The notes beneath the pieces were generated by a model that saw only the letters and a program-made list of their open reading frames with translations, did no database searches and was not told where the DNA came from. Position numbers and translations under genes: made by a program. A DNA stretch of 64,000 nucleotides, from contig NZ_KB913034.1 in assembly GCF_000384195.1 (NCBI RefSeq), forward strand, positions 1,042,507 through 1,106,506, in the 5' to 3' direction. The DNA comes from Allobaculum stercoricanis DSM 13633 (GTDB lineage: Bacteria; Bacillota_I; Bacilli_A; Erysipelotrichales; Erysipelotrichaceae). Positions 35,289 through 44,007 of the stretch are shown one piece after another (positions within the stretch are counted from its first letter, which is position 1; the number at the start of each line of letters is the position of its first letter).

Positions 35289-35553
35289 ACTTTGCTTAGC
35301 GCTCATATAATATACAAAAGATGAACCAAAGACGCAAGTCATTCATCAATTTTTTTTAGAATTTTTTCTTAAAATATATTCATTAGAATTTAATATAACT
35401 CTAATCTAGCTAAAACTAACCAATTTTGAACACTAAATTATTGGAATATAAGCGATGAATAAAGCATATTTTAAATCCATCTGGAGTTTCCTTCTCTATT
35501 TTTAAAGTATTTAAATTCATTTCTTAATTTCTCCCAAAGAATATTTACAGGCT

Positions 35554-35584
35554 AAAAAAAGCGAGCTAAATCACTCGCTTTTTG
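35554..35584 (-). terminator. Intrinsic terminator of the lipoprotein gene
   Basis: AAAGCGAG/CTCGCTTT stem with a run of seven T residues on the minus strand. Confidence 0.9.
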
Positions 35585-35612
35585 CATATTTATAAATTTT
35601 AAAATTCAAAAA

Positions 35613-36209
35613 CTACGCTTCAAATTGTCCTGTTGTAACTTCAGCATTTGCCATCACTTGTTTAGCTGCTTCGACAAATGGCTGAACTTGGGCTGTTTTA
35701 CCATAAACAACAACGACAAATCCGTCTTGAACAACAATATCGTATTCTTCTGGGAATGTGCACAACCATTGAGCGCTCTTTAATTTTTCTTCAATTTGCG
35801 TTTGAAGTGCATCTACATCAACATCATCCTTTAATTGCCATGCTGAAGCAGTAAAATCATTGGCCATGATCGCATTCATAACACATGCTCCACTTGTACT
35901 GGAATTTGCCAAGTCCATTGGTACATATAATACGCCTTCAATAGAATCTTTTTGAGCAATATCTACTGCTCCCGGCTTTTCTTCTACCATTGTTTCGCCA
36001 ATTCCACCAAAGACCATATTCGGTTTGTCATTGATGTTTTCACGATCCCAGATGTTCGTTAATAATTCAGTCGCATCTTCAAATTCAAGCTTGCTTACAT
36101 CAGAAGATTGATCTTGATTTGAACAAGCTACAAAATTGAATGCCATCAGTGCGCAACAGAATGCAATCAATAGCTTCCCAACCTTTTTAAGCTCTACATT
36201 GAAATACAT
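35613..36209 (-). CDS. Putative lipoprotein of unknown function
   Basis: A 198-residue secreted lipoprotein. The N-terminal signal (basic KKVGK, hydrophobic LLIAFCCALMAFNF) ends in a lipobox FVAC, with acylation expected at Cys29. The mature part has a low-complexity Ser/Asp start, then an alpha/beta-looking domain with two VVVV-type strands near its end. It resembles small Firmicutes lipoproteins with a DUF4358-like layout (WxR..., MVFGGIGE, a C-terminal VVVVYGK segment), but I would not assign the family firmly. A GAGAGGACAAAAC site precedes the ATG. Monocistronic. Confidence 0.75.
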   Translation of the reverse strand: MYFNVELKKVGKLLIAFCCALMAFNFVACSNQDQSSDVSKLEFEDATELLTNIWDRENINDKPNMVFGGIGETMVEEKPGAVDIAQKDSIEGVLYVPMDLANSSTSGACVMNAIMANDFTASAWQLKDDVDVDALQTQIEEKLKSAQWLCTFPEEYDIVVQDGFVVVVYGKTAQVQPFVEAAKQVMANAEVTTGQFEA

Positions 36210-36403
36210 GTTGTTTTGTCCTCTCTTTCTTGTTCAGCGTGTATTCAATCCTAAAAACAAGTCTGGATTGAATCGTGATCTTTATACATCAGTATATCTG
36301 ATATGATTCATTATTGCCCTTAAATCATCAAAATAATCATATTCCCCATAATTAAAACACGATTTAACATCGCCTCGATTCATACCATACAATTATTAAA
36401 CCA

Positions 36404-36449
36404 AAAAAGAAGTAACGAAACTGAAGAATAAATCTTCATCGTTACTTCT
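36404..36449 (-). terminator. Intrinsic terminator of the BI-1 gene
   Basis: GAAGTAACGA (36409-36418) pairs with TCGTTACTTC (36439-36448), enclosing TGAAGA/TCTTCA; six T residues follow on the minus strand. Confidence 0.9.
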
Positions 36450-36465
36450 TCGAAATCATAATGAA

Positions 36466-37212
36466 TTAGTCGTTACTTGAGCTACTACCGATTCCAATTA
36501 AGCGCAATATATATAGGAAGATATTAATAAAATCAAGGTAAAGTTCTAAAGCAAAATATACAGCCCATTTTTTTGCGGTTAAGTCGTCACCTTCAATTTG
36601 CATCAAAATCATTTTCATTCGTTGAACATCCCACATTGTAATTCCAGTGAAAACGATCAAGCCAAGTGCACTATATAAATGTACGTTCATTGGTGCTCTA
36701 AATAACATGAGTACAATTTGCGAAATCACTAATACGATCAGACCAACCAGAGCAAACATTCCGATATTTGTAAGGTTACGTTTAGTCGTCATACCTACAA
36801 AGGCAAGACAGAAATAATAAACCGCTGTAATCAGAAAAGCATAGAACAACGTAGAACCTGCATAAACAAGTCCAAGCGTTGAAAAAGTGATTCCTGTCAC
36901 ACATGAATACGCAATAAACATCGCCAATAAAGTTAATGCAGAAGCTCTATTCATCGCAACGCCTAATCCAATCGCCAATCCGAATTGAACTAATAACAAG
37001 ATCGTCGACAGGAAGCCATTGGAAAAAATGACGTTATAGAATCCAGTGGCAAGCACTAAAAATGAGACTAAAGCAGTTAAGCACAAACCAACTCCCATCA
37101 ACCCAAATGAATAAGTCAAATAATAATGACTATCCATATTGAAATTTGCTTGACGACGACGATAAGCATCTTCTGGAATTGGTGGCATATTATTTGGTGT
37201 ATAAGAATCCAT
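36466..37212 (-). CDS. Bax inhibitor-1/YccA family membrane protein
   Basis: A 248-residue protein with seven hydrophobic segments and the family's conserved features: a TGITFSTLGLVY motif in the middle and the C-terminal LYLDFINIFLYILRLIG. Bacterial BI-1 proteins (YetJ, YccA) act as pH-sensitive Ca2+ leak channels or modulate FtsH; which applies here is unknown. AAGGAGATT precedes the ATG. The gene lies 70 bp downstream of the PEP-carboxykinase-like gene on the same strand, so co-transcription is possible. Confidence 0.9.
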   Translation of the reverse strand: MDSYTPNNMPPIPEDAYRRRQANFNMDSHYYLTYSFGLMGVGLCLTALVSFLVLATGFYNVIFSNGFLSTILLLVQFGLAIGLGVAMNRASALTLLAMFIAYSCVTGITFSTLGLVYAGSTLFYAFLITAVYYFCLAFVGMTTKRNLTNIGMFALVGLIVLVISQIVLMLFRAPMNVHLYSALGLIVFTGITMWDVQRMKMILMQIEGDDLTAKKWAVYFALELYLDFINIFLYILRLIGIGSSSSND

Positions 37213-37281
37213 AATTAATCTCCTTAAATGAATATTTCTATATTCATTACATTAGCCATCTCGTTCCTAAAACACAAATGA

Positions 37282-39066
37282 TTAGTCTGAAATTTCTTGT
37301 TCAGCTTGCTGAATCAACGTCTTTTTTTGTTTGGCATTTTCTTCTTTAATTGTTTCATGATCTTTTTCTTCGTTCATGATAAATGCCAAAAGTTCTTTTG
37401 CTGCATCTTCGATACCAGAACGGTTAGTTTTATCAAATCCTAAGTGTGTATACACTTCACCTAAGAAAACACCATTTTCTTCAAGTGAAGCCATAATTGT
37501 ATCGATCAATGGATCGCAAAGTTCTTGTTCTTGCATAGGTCCAAATGGATTTGCAAAGTAAGTTTTAGATAAACCTTTTTCTTGAGTTGTACCTAAAGCC
37601 ATACGTGTTCCATCTTTACAAGTTGCTTTAAACACATCTAGAGGTAATTTATTCATACCTTTTTTATCTGTGTAGTTATTGGCATAGCAGAACAAGTCGA
37701 TTGGATGATTTTGCGTAATGAAAGAATAACTAGATGCTGGAACAACCATACGCGCATTTGGATTTTCTGGTGCAAAGAACACAGAACGGTCCATATCTTT
37801 ATATGGAGTACCTGGATCCAAGTCGTCTAAACGAATGAAGGCGCCAGTTTCTGTACCTTGACCATATGGCACACCATCTTCAATGTGAATTGTTCCCATG
37901 TCATCAAATACAACTTGTACATCACGAATTAAATCTTTACCTACACCTTTTAAAGCTTCGATAGATTCAGATTTACCTGCACCAGAGTCACCCATCAAGA
38001 TAATTCCTTTTTGACGGCCATCATTTAATACAATGTTAACCATCGCACCGTGGATTGGTAACCAACCTCTTTCCATCATGGCAAGGTTATGTAAAGTTAA
38101 AGCCATTTTCTTGAGGTATCCAAAGTATTCCATACGTGGATGATCAGAGATACGTCCTACCCAAATATTATTCAATTTGTCGTGGTAATATTTTGTTTCG
38201 TTTAATCCATCTTCGTTACCATAAATCATGATCAAATCTGGTTTTGTTTCAGACTCTTCAACTGTGGCTAATTCAAATAAATTCACCATGGATAAAGCAA
38301 GGTCGATGAATTTCATATTAAAGTAGACAAAGCATAATAATTTACCGATTTTGATTGGTAAGCAGAACCATTCATCTTGGTTAATTTCAAGCATATCCGT
38401 TGGATGATACTTCGTTTCTGTAAACATACCTGTACGTTTTGAACTTTTTGGGTGAAGAATCATTGGCGTACGTAACATAACCGTATCGATCATTGGAACG
38501 TTATTTAATGGAAGATAATCTTCTGCAATAAGATTTTTTCTTTGGTGAACAGAGAAGCACGCATTCGTACCCGCTTGAACTTGACGATAAACCAAGTTAG
38601 GGCGACCCATGATTTTTTCTTCATATAAACGATAAGTTCTTAAAATCAAATCATTTAAATTGGAATCACGAGCAACTAAAGTGTTGATTCCAAAGTCTGG
38701 TGTGTTGTTAGAGTTCATGAAACCGAAACGGTTTAAAGAGCGCCATCCATGATAGATTTCTTCGATAACTTCTAGAAGAACATCACGATCTCTTGTTAAT
38801 GGGTTATCCAAAAGTTCTTCATAGTCAAAAACAATCAGCTGACGTAAGAATGATACGAATTCATGAGCAGCCGCTGGTACATCTAATTTTTCATCCTGAG
38901 TGAGGTAGAAATAGATTTTTGGATAAGTCTCTTTCTGAATGCGTACGAAATAAGTAATGAACTTTTCAAAAGTTCTACTTTTTAATAAAGCTTCACGACT
39001 TTTTGGGTATGCTCGGTTGTAGTTCAATACAACCTGGCCATTGGAAATACTAATTTTCTTAAGCAT
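37282..39066 (-). CDS. PEP-carboxykinase-like P-loop protein
   Basis: A 594-residue cytosolic protein starting at ATG 39066 behind GAAAGGA (a GTG six codons upstream overlaps that site). The C-terminal half has a phosphate-binding loop GDSGAGKSES at about 359-368, preceded by PIHGAMVN and followed by VVFDDMGTIHI, an arrangement seen in PEP carboxykinases and HPr kinases. The N-terminal 300 residues are not recognised. The P-loop differs from the classical ATP-PEPCK GLSGTGKTT, and I cannot locate a convincing metal and oxaloacetate site, so the catalytic role is uncertain. A C-terminal Lys/Glu-rich tail is present. Its long upstream region has repeated TACTTTGCTA-like motifs. Confidence 0.65.
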   Translation of the reverse strand: MLKKISISNGQVVLNYNRAYPKSREALLKSRTFEKFITYFVRIQKETYPKIYFYLTQDEKLDVPAAAHEFVSFLRQLIVFDYEELLDNPLTRDRDVLLEVIEEIYHGWRSLNRFGFMNSNNTPDFGINTLVARDSNLNDLILRTYRLYEEKIMGRPNLVYRQVQAGTNACFSVHQRKNLIAEDYLPLNNVPMIDTVMLRTPMILHPKSSKRTGMFTETKYHPTDMLEINQDEWFCLPIKIGKLLCFVYFNMKFIDLALSMVNLFELATVEESETKPDLIMIYGNEDGLNETKYYHDKLNNIWVGRISDHPRMEYFGYLKKMALTLHNLAMMERGWLPIHGAMVNIVLNDGRQKGIILMGDSGAGKSESIEALKGVGKDLIRDVQVVFDDMGTIHIEDGVPYGQGTETGAFIRLDDLDPGTPYKDMDRSVFFAPENPNARMVVPASSYSFITQNHPIDLFCYANNYTDKKGMNKLPLDVFKATCKDGTRMALGTTQEKGLSKTYFANPFGPMQEQELCDPLIDTIMASLEENGVFLGEVYTHLGFDKTNRSGIEDAAKELLAFIMNEEKDHETIKEENAKQKKTLIQQAEQEISD

Positions 39067-39594
39067 ATGTATCCTTTCTTTCACGTTCTTTTCTTCATTC
39101 TCTCATTTTTAAATTGAAAAAATGAATACAAGAATCGCCTGTTACTTTGCTAAAGTAGCAAAACGATCAGAGTGCGGATGGTGTACAATTGTACTTAATC
39201 CATGATCATTTTCTACACCTATTTTGAGCGATGAAAAAATAAAGTAAAGAAAGAATGTTTCAAAATATGAAAAAAAATTCATTTTTAAAAAGTAAGCGTT
39301 TTTACTTGCTCAATTTCCTACTTCAATTTTTACTTTTGCTACTTATTTCATTTTAGCGCAACACTTCTCTAAACATTTCGTTTAGACTCAGAAAAATCAC
39401 GTGAACAAGAAAAACTGATTGAAATTGTCTCAAGTTTTGACTTATTCATTAATTGATCAATATTTTTTTAGTTAAAATGCACATTCTATTCAATTAAATT
39501 GTGGTGTGTGCGTGTTTGTTGCGCATTTTGATACGGCGTGGTATATTGAATGCACATAGAAATGCATTATTGTTTTGTGAAAGGAGCCCCCCCT
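39067..39594. promoter_or_regulatory. Divergent regulatory region with repeated TACTTTGCTA-like motifs
   Basis: About 530 bp. Contains TTTGCT-N5-AGCAAA (39146-39162) overlapping TACTTT/AAAGTA; AAGTAA-N6-TTACTT (39290-39307); and further TACTTGCT (39303-39310) and TACTTTTGCTA (39331-39341) copies. A promoter for the small plus-strand gene is TTGCGC (39519-39524), 17 bp, TATATT (39542-39547). Confidence 0.5.
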
Positions 39595-39843
39595 GTGAGC
39601 AAACTTGTTTATAGCATTCGATCTTTTGATCTTCAAAACATCTATTCTGCTCATTTATTTAAAGAATGGATTCATCGATCGTTCAAACATTTATTTGAAC
39701 AAATCAAATCTAAAGCAATTGACTATTTCATCAATTTTGCTAAAAAAGCACAATCTGATACATTGAGCGTCAAAGATTGCATCTTTCCCTTTTTTCTTGG
39801 TTGTGTTGTATTTCAATTGATGTTTATGTTCTTAAATATTTAA
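39595..39843 (+). CDS. Small basic protein with a C-terminal membrane segment
   Basis: An 82-residue protein I do not recognise. I take the GTG at 39595 as start because AAAGGAG lies 8 bp upstream; an in-frame ATG at 39550 sits almost on the promoter -10. The first 60 residues are amphipathic and basic (KEWIHRSFKHLFEQIKSK); residues 62-82 are hydrophobic (FPFFLGCVVFQLMFMFLNI), suggesting a tail-anchored membrane protein. It has its own promoter and is followed by the 108-nt stem-closed element at 39874, so it forms a compact transcription unit. Confidence 0.6.
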   Translation: MSKLVYSIRSFDLQNIYSAHLFKEWIHRSFKHLFEQIKSKAIDYFINFAKKAQSDTLSVKDCIFPFFLGCVVFQLMFMFLNI

Positions 39844-39873
39844 ATTCAATTTTCATAAATATTTATTAACTGA

Positions 39874-39981
39874 AAAAAAGATGCGCACGAATTCTGATAA
39901 GTTCCCTTTTAGTGACATCTCGATTGAGTTATTTCGAGTGTCTACTTTACAAGAACGTATCATTCATTGCGCATCTTTTTT
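39874..39981 (+). ncRNA. Structured RNA element or elaborate terminator closed by a 14-bp stem
   Basis: AAAAAAGATGCGCA (39874-39887) pairs perfectly with TGCGCATCTTTTTT (39968-39981). Inside lie GACA-t-CTCGA paired with TCGAG-TGTC, and GTTC/GAAC. The T6 arm makes it a terminator, but its 80-nt structured interior is far larger than usual. It could be the 3' part of the 39595 transcript or a separate RNA; it also reads as a terminator on the minus strand. Confidence 0.55.
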
Positions 39982-40121
39982 CATTTCTTAAGAATTCATA
40001 AAATCAAAGTCGATTGCATATTATCAATTTCTTGTACTGTATAATAAGATTTACCCAATTTTAGAAGAATCATGAGTGCGATCGAGACTCATTTTAATAC
40101 CTCAATCTACGAAGGAGAAAT

Positions 40122-41963
40122 ATGAAAAAGAAACATCTTGTCCTGTTACTTACCGCTGTTTTAGCTGTTGGTTGCGTAGGACCTGCCAATAAATCTAGTT
40201 TTGAATCCGTTGAACAAGAAATTGTATCCAACACAGAATTTGAAAACTTCCTTGACCAATATGTTGTGAAGTATTTCGAAGACGAATATTTCTTATGCCA
40301 TGTCAATTTCGTACATCCAGAAAATTACGGAATCGATCCAAATAAACAACCTAAGACTCTACCAAATTTATTTGTTAGTGATGAACAAAAACAATTTGCC
40401 GACCAAGTGGTGAAGAGTCTTGAAGCAATGGACCCACGGGACTTAAATACGACAAACCAACAAATCCGCGAGGAACTCTTGCACCAATACAAAAACCAAA
40501 TTGAACTTTTTGATGAACGTTTCGATTATCTCAGCAATATTTTTACTGCTGATTTCGGTGTTCAAACGATTCCAGTCACGGTCTTTTCCGCCTATACAAT
40601 GTATCAGGAATCCGATATTGCCAATGTCGTTTCTATGATTGAATCCACAGATAAATTCATCGATGAAGCATTAGAATACGCCAATGAACAAGCCAAACAA
40701 AATAAATTTGCGATTAATTACGATTCGGTCATGGCAACTATTCATTCTGTTCTCGAATCTAAAGAAAATTGTGTCATTGTAACTGATTTAATGGCCGAAA
40801 TCGATAGTTTAAATCTTGAGGCAACAAAAGCTGAAAACTATAAAACACAAGTTCGAAACGCATTAAATACACACCTTTTCCCTGCTTATGAAAAACTAAA
40901 AGCTGGATTAGAAAAACTGAAAGATCAAAACCAAGGCGTTCAATCCATCGCGTCTTTCCCAAATGGAAAAGATTATTATGAACTAATCCTAAAACAATAT
41001 GCGGGAACAGCCAATTCAATCGATGAAATCAAAGAAGATGTTCGTTCAAGTTTAGATGAAGTCACACGTGATTACCGAGCCTTTTTGCGTGATGATATCG
41101 AAATTTCGCCTGATGAAGAAAAAGTCACAAATTTCGAAAGTCCTGAGGCAATTATTGAGTTTTTAATGGAACGCTATCCAGCGCAATTCCCTCTTGTCTC
41201 TAAAATTAAATACAATGTTTTGCCGGCTTCAGCTGAACAATCAACCGATTCTGTACAAGCATATATGGAAGAAACCCCTTTTGATTCTCATAACCCTTAT
41301 CAAATCCGCTACAACGCAAATAAAATGTCGACCGACTTCCAAACATTGGAATTTTATAAAGTCATGGCACATGAGTCTGTTCCAGGACATGTCTATCACG
41401 AACAATACAACAAAGAACATTTTAAACATCCTGCCCAATATATCCTTAATGAACAAGCATTTACTGAAGGATATGCAACCTATGCCGCTTATGAAACATT
41501 AGATTGGAGTGGCGTAGATGAATCAACTTGCGAACTGTTTAAACTCATGGATATGTATTCGGGTTATGCAATCTTATTAATGGATTTGCAGATTAACTAT
41601 GATGGCTATAGTATCCAGGAATTTAATAATGTTTGGGGTGAACTAAACGAAGGTCTTTATTATCAAATCGCCGAAAACCCAGGACTATTTTTTAGTTATT
41701 ACTATGGTGCATTAAGAATTTATCAACTCCAAGATATCGCTAAAGAAGCCTTAGGTGATACTTATAATCCTGTTCGTTTCAACGATGCATTACTACAAGC
41801 TGGACGAGTGAACTTTGAAATTGTTGAACAAAACATTCAAACGTATATCGATAGTATTCGTAAAGAATCACCAGAAGCATCAGAAGACAAGACTGTATCC
41901 TCTTCCCCAAACGATGCCTTGAATAATTTAAATTCAGATCAACAATTTGAAGAAGTAGAATAA
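40122..41963 (+). CDS. DUF885 family lipoprotein (putative zinc peptidase)
   Basis: A 613-residue exported lipoprotein: signal KKKHLVLLLTAVLAVGC with acylation at Cys18. The C-terminal half carries HESVPGH (417-423), the DUF885 version of the HExxH zinc motif, with the third ligand expected at E449 in FTEGYATYA. The family is thought to contain zinc-dependent peptidases; substrates are unknown. AAGGAGAAAT precedes the ATG. A Ser/Asn/Glu-rich tail ends the protein. Monocistronic, with a strong terminator. Confidence 0.88.
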   Translation: MKKKHLVLLLTAVLAVGCVGPANKSSFESVEQEIVSNTEFENFLDQYVVKYFEDEYFLCHVNFVHPENYGIDPNKQPKTLPNLFVSDEQKQFADQVVKSLEAMDPRDLNTTNQQIREELLHQYKNQIELFDERFDYLSNIFTADFGVQTIPVTVFSAYTMYQESDIANVVSMIESTDKFIDEALEYANEQAKQNKFAINYDSVMATIHSVLESKENCVIVTDLMAEIDSLNLEATKAENYKTQVRNALNTHLFPAYEKLKAGLEKLKDQNQGVQSIASFPNGKDYYELILKQYAGTANSIDEIKEDVRSSLDEVTRDYRAFLRDDIEISPDEEKVTNFESPEAIIEFLMERYPAQFPLVSKIKYNVLPASAEQSTDSVQAYMEETPFDSHNPYQIRYNANKMSTDFQTLEFYKVMAHESVPGHVYHEQYNKEHFKHPAQYILNEQAFTEGYATYAAYETLDWSGVDESTCELFKLMDMYSGYAILLMDLQINYDGYSIQEFNNVWGELNEGLYYQIAENPGLFFSYYYGALRIYQLQDIAKEALGDTYNPVRFNDALLQAGRVNFEIVEQNIQTYIDSIRKESPEASEDKTVSSSPNDALNNLNSDQQFEEVE

Positions 41964-41992
41964 ATCATCCTCCTCTATTTAGGATCTATACC

Positions 41993-42030
41993 AAGCCACC
42001 TTTTTGATTTTTCTAAAGGTGGCTTTTTTA
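41993..42030 (+). terminator. Intrinsic terminator of the DUF885 gene
   Basis: AAGCCACCTTT/AAAGGTGGCTT stem followed by TTTTA. Confidence 0.92.
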
Positions 42031-42077
42031 CTTCTTCCATTTATTCCCTTTAGATCACAAAAACTTTACTGCTCTTC

Positions 42078-42113
42078 AAAAAAAGTCGAAGAGGTCCTTC
42101 CCCTTCGACTTTC
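42078..42113 (-). terminator. Intrinsic terminator of proS
   Basis: AAAGTCGAAG/CTTCGACTTT stem with seven T residues on the minus strand. Confidence 0.9.
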
Positions 42114-42144
42114 ATATTATTTGTTAAACGACGCTAATCTTATA

Positions 42145-43839
42145 TTAACGGTTGTAGATTTTGTTTAATAATGCAGGTAAATCTTCAATAGCAACTTCGA
42201 CTTTTTCACCTGTTTTACGCAGAACGTATTCTACTTTTCCTTGGGCAACACCTTTACCAAAAGTAAAGCGATGTGGAATACCGATCAATTCCATATCTTT
42301 GAATTTAACCCCAGCACGTTCGTTACGATCATCTAATAAAAGATCCATGCCTTGAGATTTTGCATATTCGTAGAATTTGTTCGCTTGTTCAACTTGTTGT
42401 TCGTCTTTCATATTGACGATCACAATCCCTGCTCTAAATGGAGCTAAATCATCTGGCCACATCAACCCATTTTCATCATGATATTGATCAGCTACGGCAG
42501 CCATACATCTTTCTAAACCAATTCCATAACTTCCCATCCAAACTGGTTCAAGTTTATTGTTTTGGTCTAAATAAAGTAAGTTCATGGCTTGTGAATATTT
42601 AGTTCCTAATTTAAAGAGGTTTCCGACTTCAATACCGTGTTCAAAAGTCAATTTTTGACCACATTTTGGACAGATATCACCTTCCATAACTTCTGTTAAA
42701 TCCGCGACGGCAGTAGGTGTAAAGTCTTTTAAATTTACATTTTTGTAGTGGTGATCATCTTCATTTGCACCAACGATGAAGTTTTTCTTATGCGCAACTT
42801 GGCGGTCCATATAAATTGGAATATTTAATCCAACAGGACCTGCAAAGCCAATTCGTGCACCAGTCGCTTCTTTAACTTGTTCAGCATCCGCTAAAGTAAG
42901 TTCTAAAGCGCCTAATAACTTGCTCGCTTTTGTTTCATTTAATTCACGTTCACCTGGTAAAACAAATGCGACTAGTTTACCATCTGCACAATAGATCAAT
43001 GTTTTAACAAAGTCTTTTGGTTCTTTACCTAAAAAAGAACTTACTGCTTCAATTGTTCCAGCATTTGGTGTGTAGATTTTTTCTAATGGTAATTCTTGGG
43101 CTGTGTCATCTTGTAAAGTATCAACAACTTCCGTAATTTCTTCGTTACTTGAAAAATCGCAACCTTCGCATCCAACGACGATATCTTCCCCGATGGAAGA
43201 AATAGCTTGATATTCTTCAGAAAGTAAACCGCCCATCACACCAGTGTCGGCACGAACGATTTTATAGTTTAAACCCATACGATCGAAAATCTTATTATAC
43301 GCATCGTACATGTTGGCATAAGCAACATCTAAACCCGCTTCATCTTTATCGAATGTATAAGCATCTTTCATGATAAATTCACGAACACGGATCAAACCAT
43401 AACGTGGACGTGTTTCATCACGATATTTAGTTTGAATCTGATACAAGTTATAAGGGAAATCTTTCCAGGATTTACCATCCATTGCAGCAGTGATCGCAAA
43501 AAGTTCTTCATGTGTTGGACCTAATACATATGGTTTATTGTAACGGTCTTTTAAAGCGAACATATTAGAACCAAATGATTCACGACGTCCAGATGAAACA
43601 TAGACATCTTCAGGAATCAAAGCTGGCATTAACAATTCTTGGCATCCGTGTTTATCCATTTCATCACGGACAATATATTCAACTTTTTCTAAAACTTTTT
43701 TACCCATAGGTAAAATCATATAAATTCCATTTGCGAGTTTTTTGATCATACCCGCACGCACGAGTAAGTTACTAGAGACGGAATCTTCATCTTTAGCATT
43801 TTCTCTTAATGTAAAAAAGTAGCTATTTGATAATTTCAT
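42145..43839 (-). CDS. proS: Prolyl-tRNA synthetase (bacterial type)
   Basis: A 564-residue class II synthetase. Motif 2 is around TKYRDETRPRYGLIRVREFIMKDAY (residues about 135-160); a YbaK-like editing domain against Ala-tRNA-Pro lies at about 230-385; motif 3 is GIGLERCMAA; the anticodon-binding domain ends the protein. The start MKLSNSYFFTLREN is typical of the family, yet the codon has only a weak AGAAAAT upstream; the sole good ribosome site (AAAGGAAG) is about 30 nt upstream inside a folded leader. It is downstream of trhP1-trhP2 on the same strand, but appears to have its own promoter. Confidence 0.96.
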   Translation of the reverse strand: MKLSNSYFFTLRENAKDEDSVSSNLLVRAGMIKKLANGIYMILPMGKKVLEKVEYIVRDEMDKHGCQELLMPALIPEDVYVSSGRRESFGSNMFALKDRYNKPYVLGPTHEELFAITAAMDGKSWKDFPYNLYQIQTKYRDETRPRYGLIRVREFIMKDAYTFDKDEAGLDVAYANMYDAYNKIFDRMGLNYKIVRADTGVMGGLLSEEYQAISSIGEDIVVGCEGCDFSSNEEITEVVDTLQDDTAQELPLEKIYTPNAGTIEAVSSFLGKEPKDFVKTLIYCADGKLVAFVLPGERELNETKASKLLGALELTLADAEQVKEATGARIGFAGPVGLNIPIYMDRQVAHKKNFIVGANEDDHHYKNVNLKDFTPTAVADLTEVMEGDICPKCGQKLTFEHGIEVGNLFKLGTKYSQAMNLLYLDQNNKLEPVWMGSYGIGLERCMAAVADQYHDENGLMWPDDLAPFRAGIVIVNMKDEQQVEQANKFYEYAKSQGMDLLLDDRNERAGVKFKDMELIGIPHRFTFGKGVAQGKVEYVLRKTGEKVEVAIEDLPALLNKIYNR

Positions 43840-43848
43840 ATTTTCTAA

Positions 43849-43913
43849 ACGGGAGCTTAGGGCAGAACTTCCTTTCTGTTTTCCCGTATTTCTGCCAAAT
43901 TCAATTTATTGTA
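43849..43913 (-). promoter_or_regulatory. Pseudoknot-like leader of proS and its -10 box
   Basis: On the minus strand a likely -10 TACAAT (43913-43908) would start RNA near 43900. The leader then reads GGCAGAA (43896-43890), AT, ACGGGA (43887-43882), a 14-nt loop containing AAAGGAAG, TTCTGCC (43867-43861), CTAAGC, TCCCGT (43854-43849). The two helices interlock as an H-type pseudoknot. An alternative CAGAA/TTCTG hairpin competes and sequesters AGGAAG in its loop. Confidence 0.55.
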
Positions 43914-44007
43914 CATCGCAAGTGCTATGTTTAATAACGCCAAATGACGAATCATACATTTTTAGCGATAATTTGTTTTCTTTATTATAATCTAACGATT
44001 AAAAATG

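Noticed and set aside
39290..39307. cre site at AAGTAAGCGTTTTTACTT upstream of the PEPCK-like gene
   Set aside because: It shares the GCGTTT core with cre but lacks the TG...CA ends. The AAGTAA/TTACTT dyad is better explained by the repeated TACTT motifs of this region.
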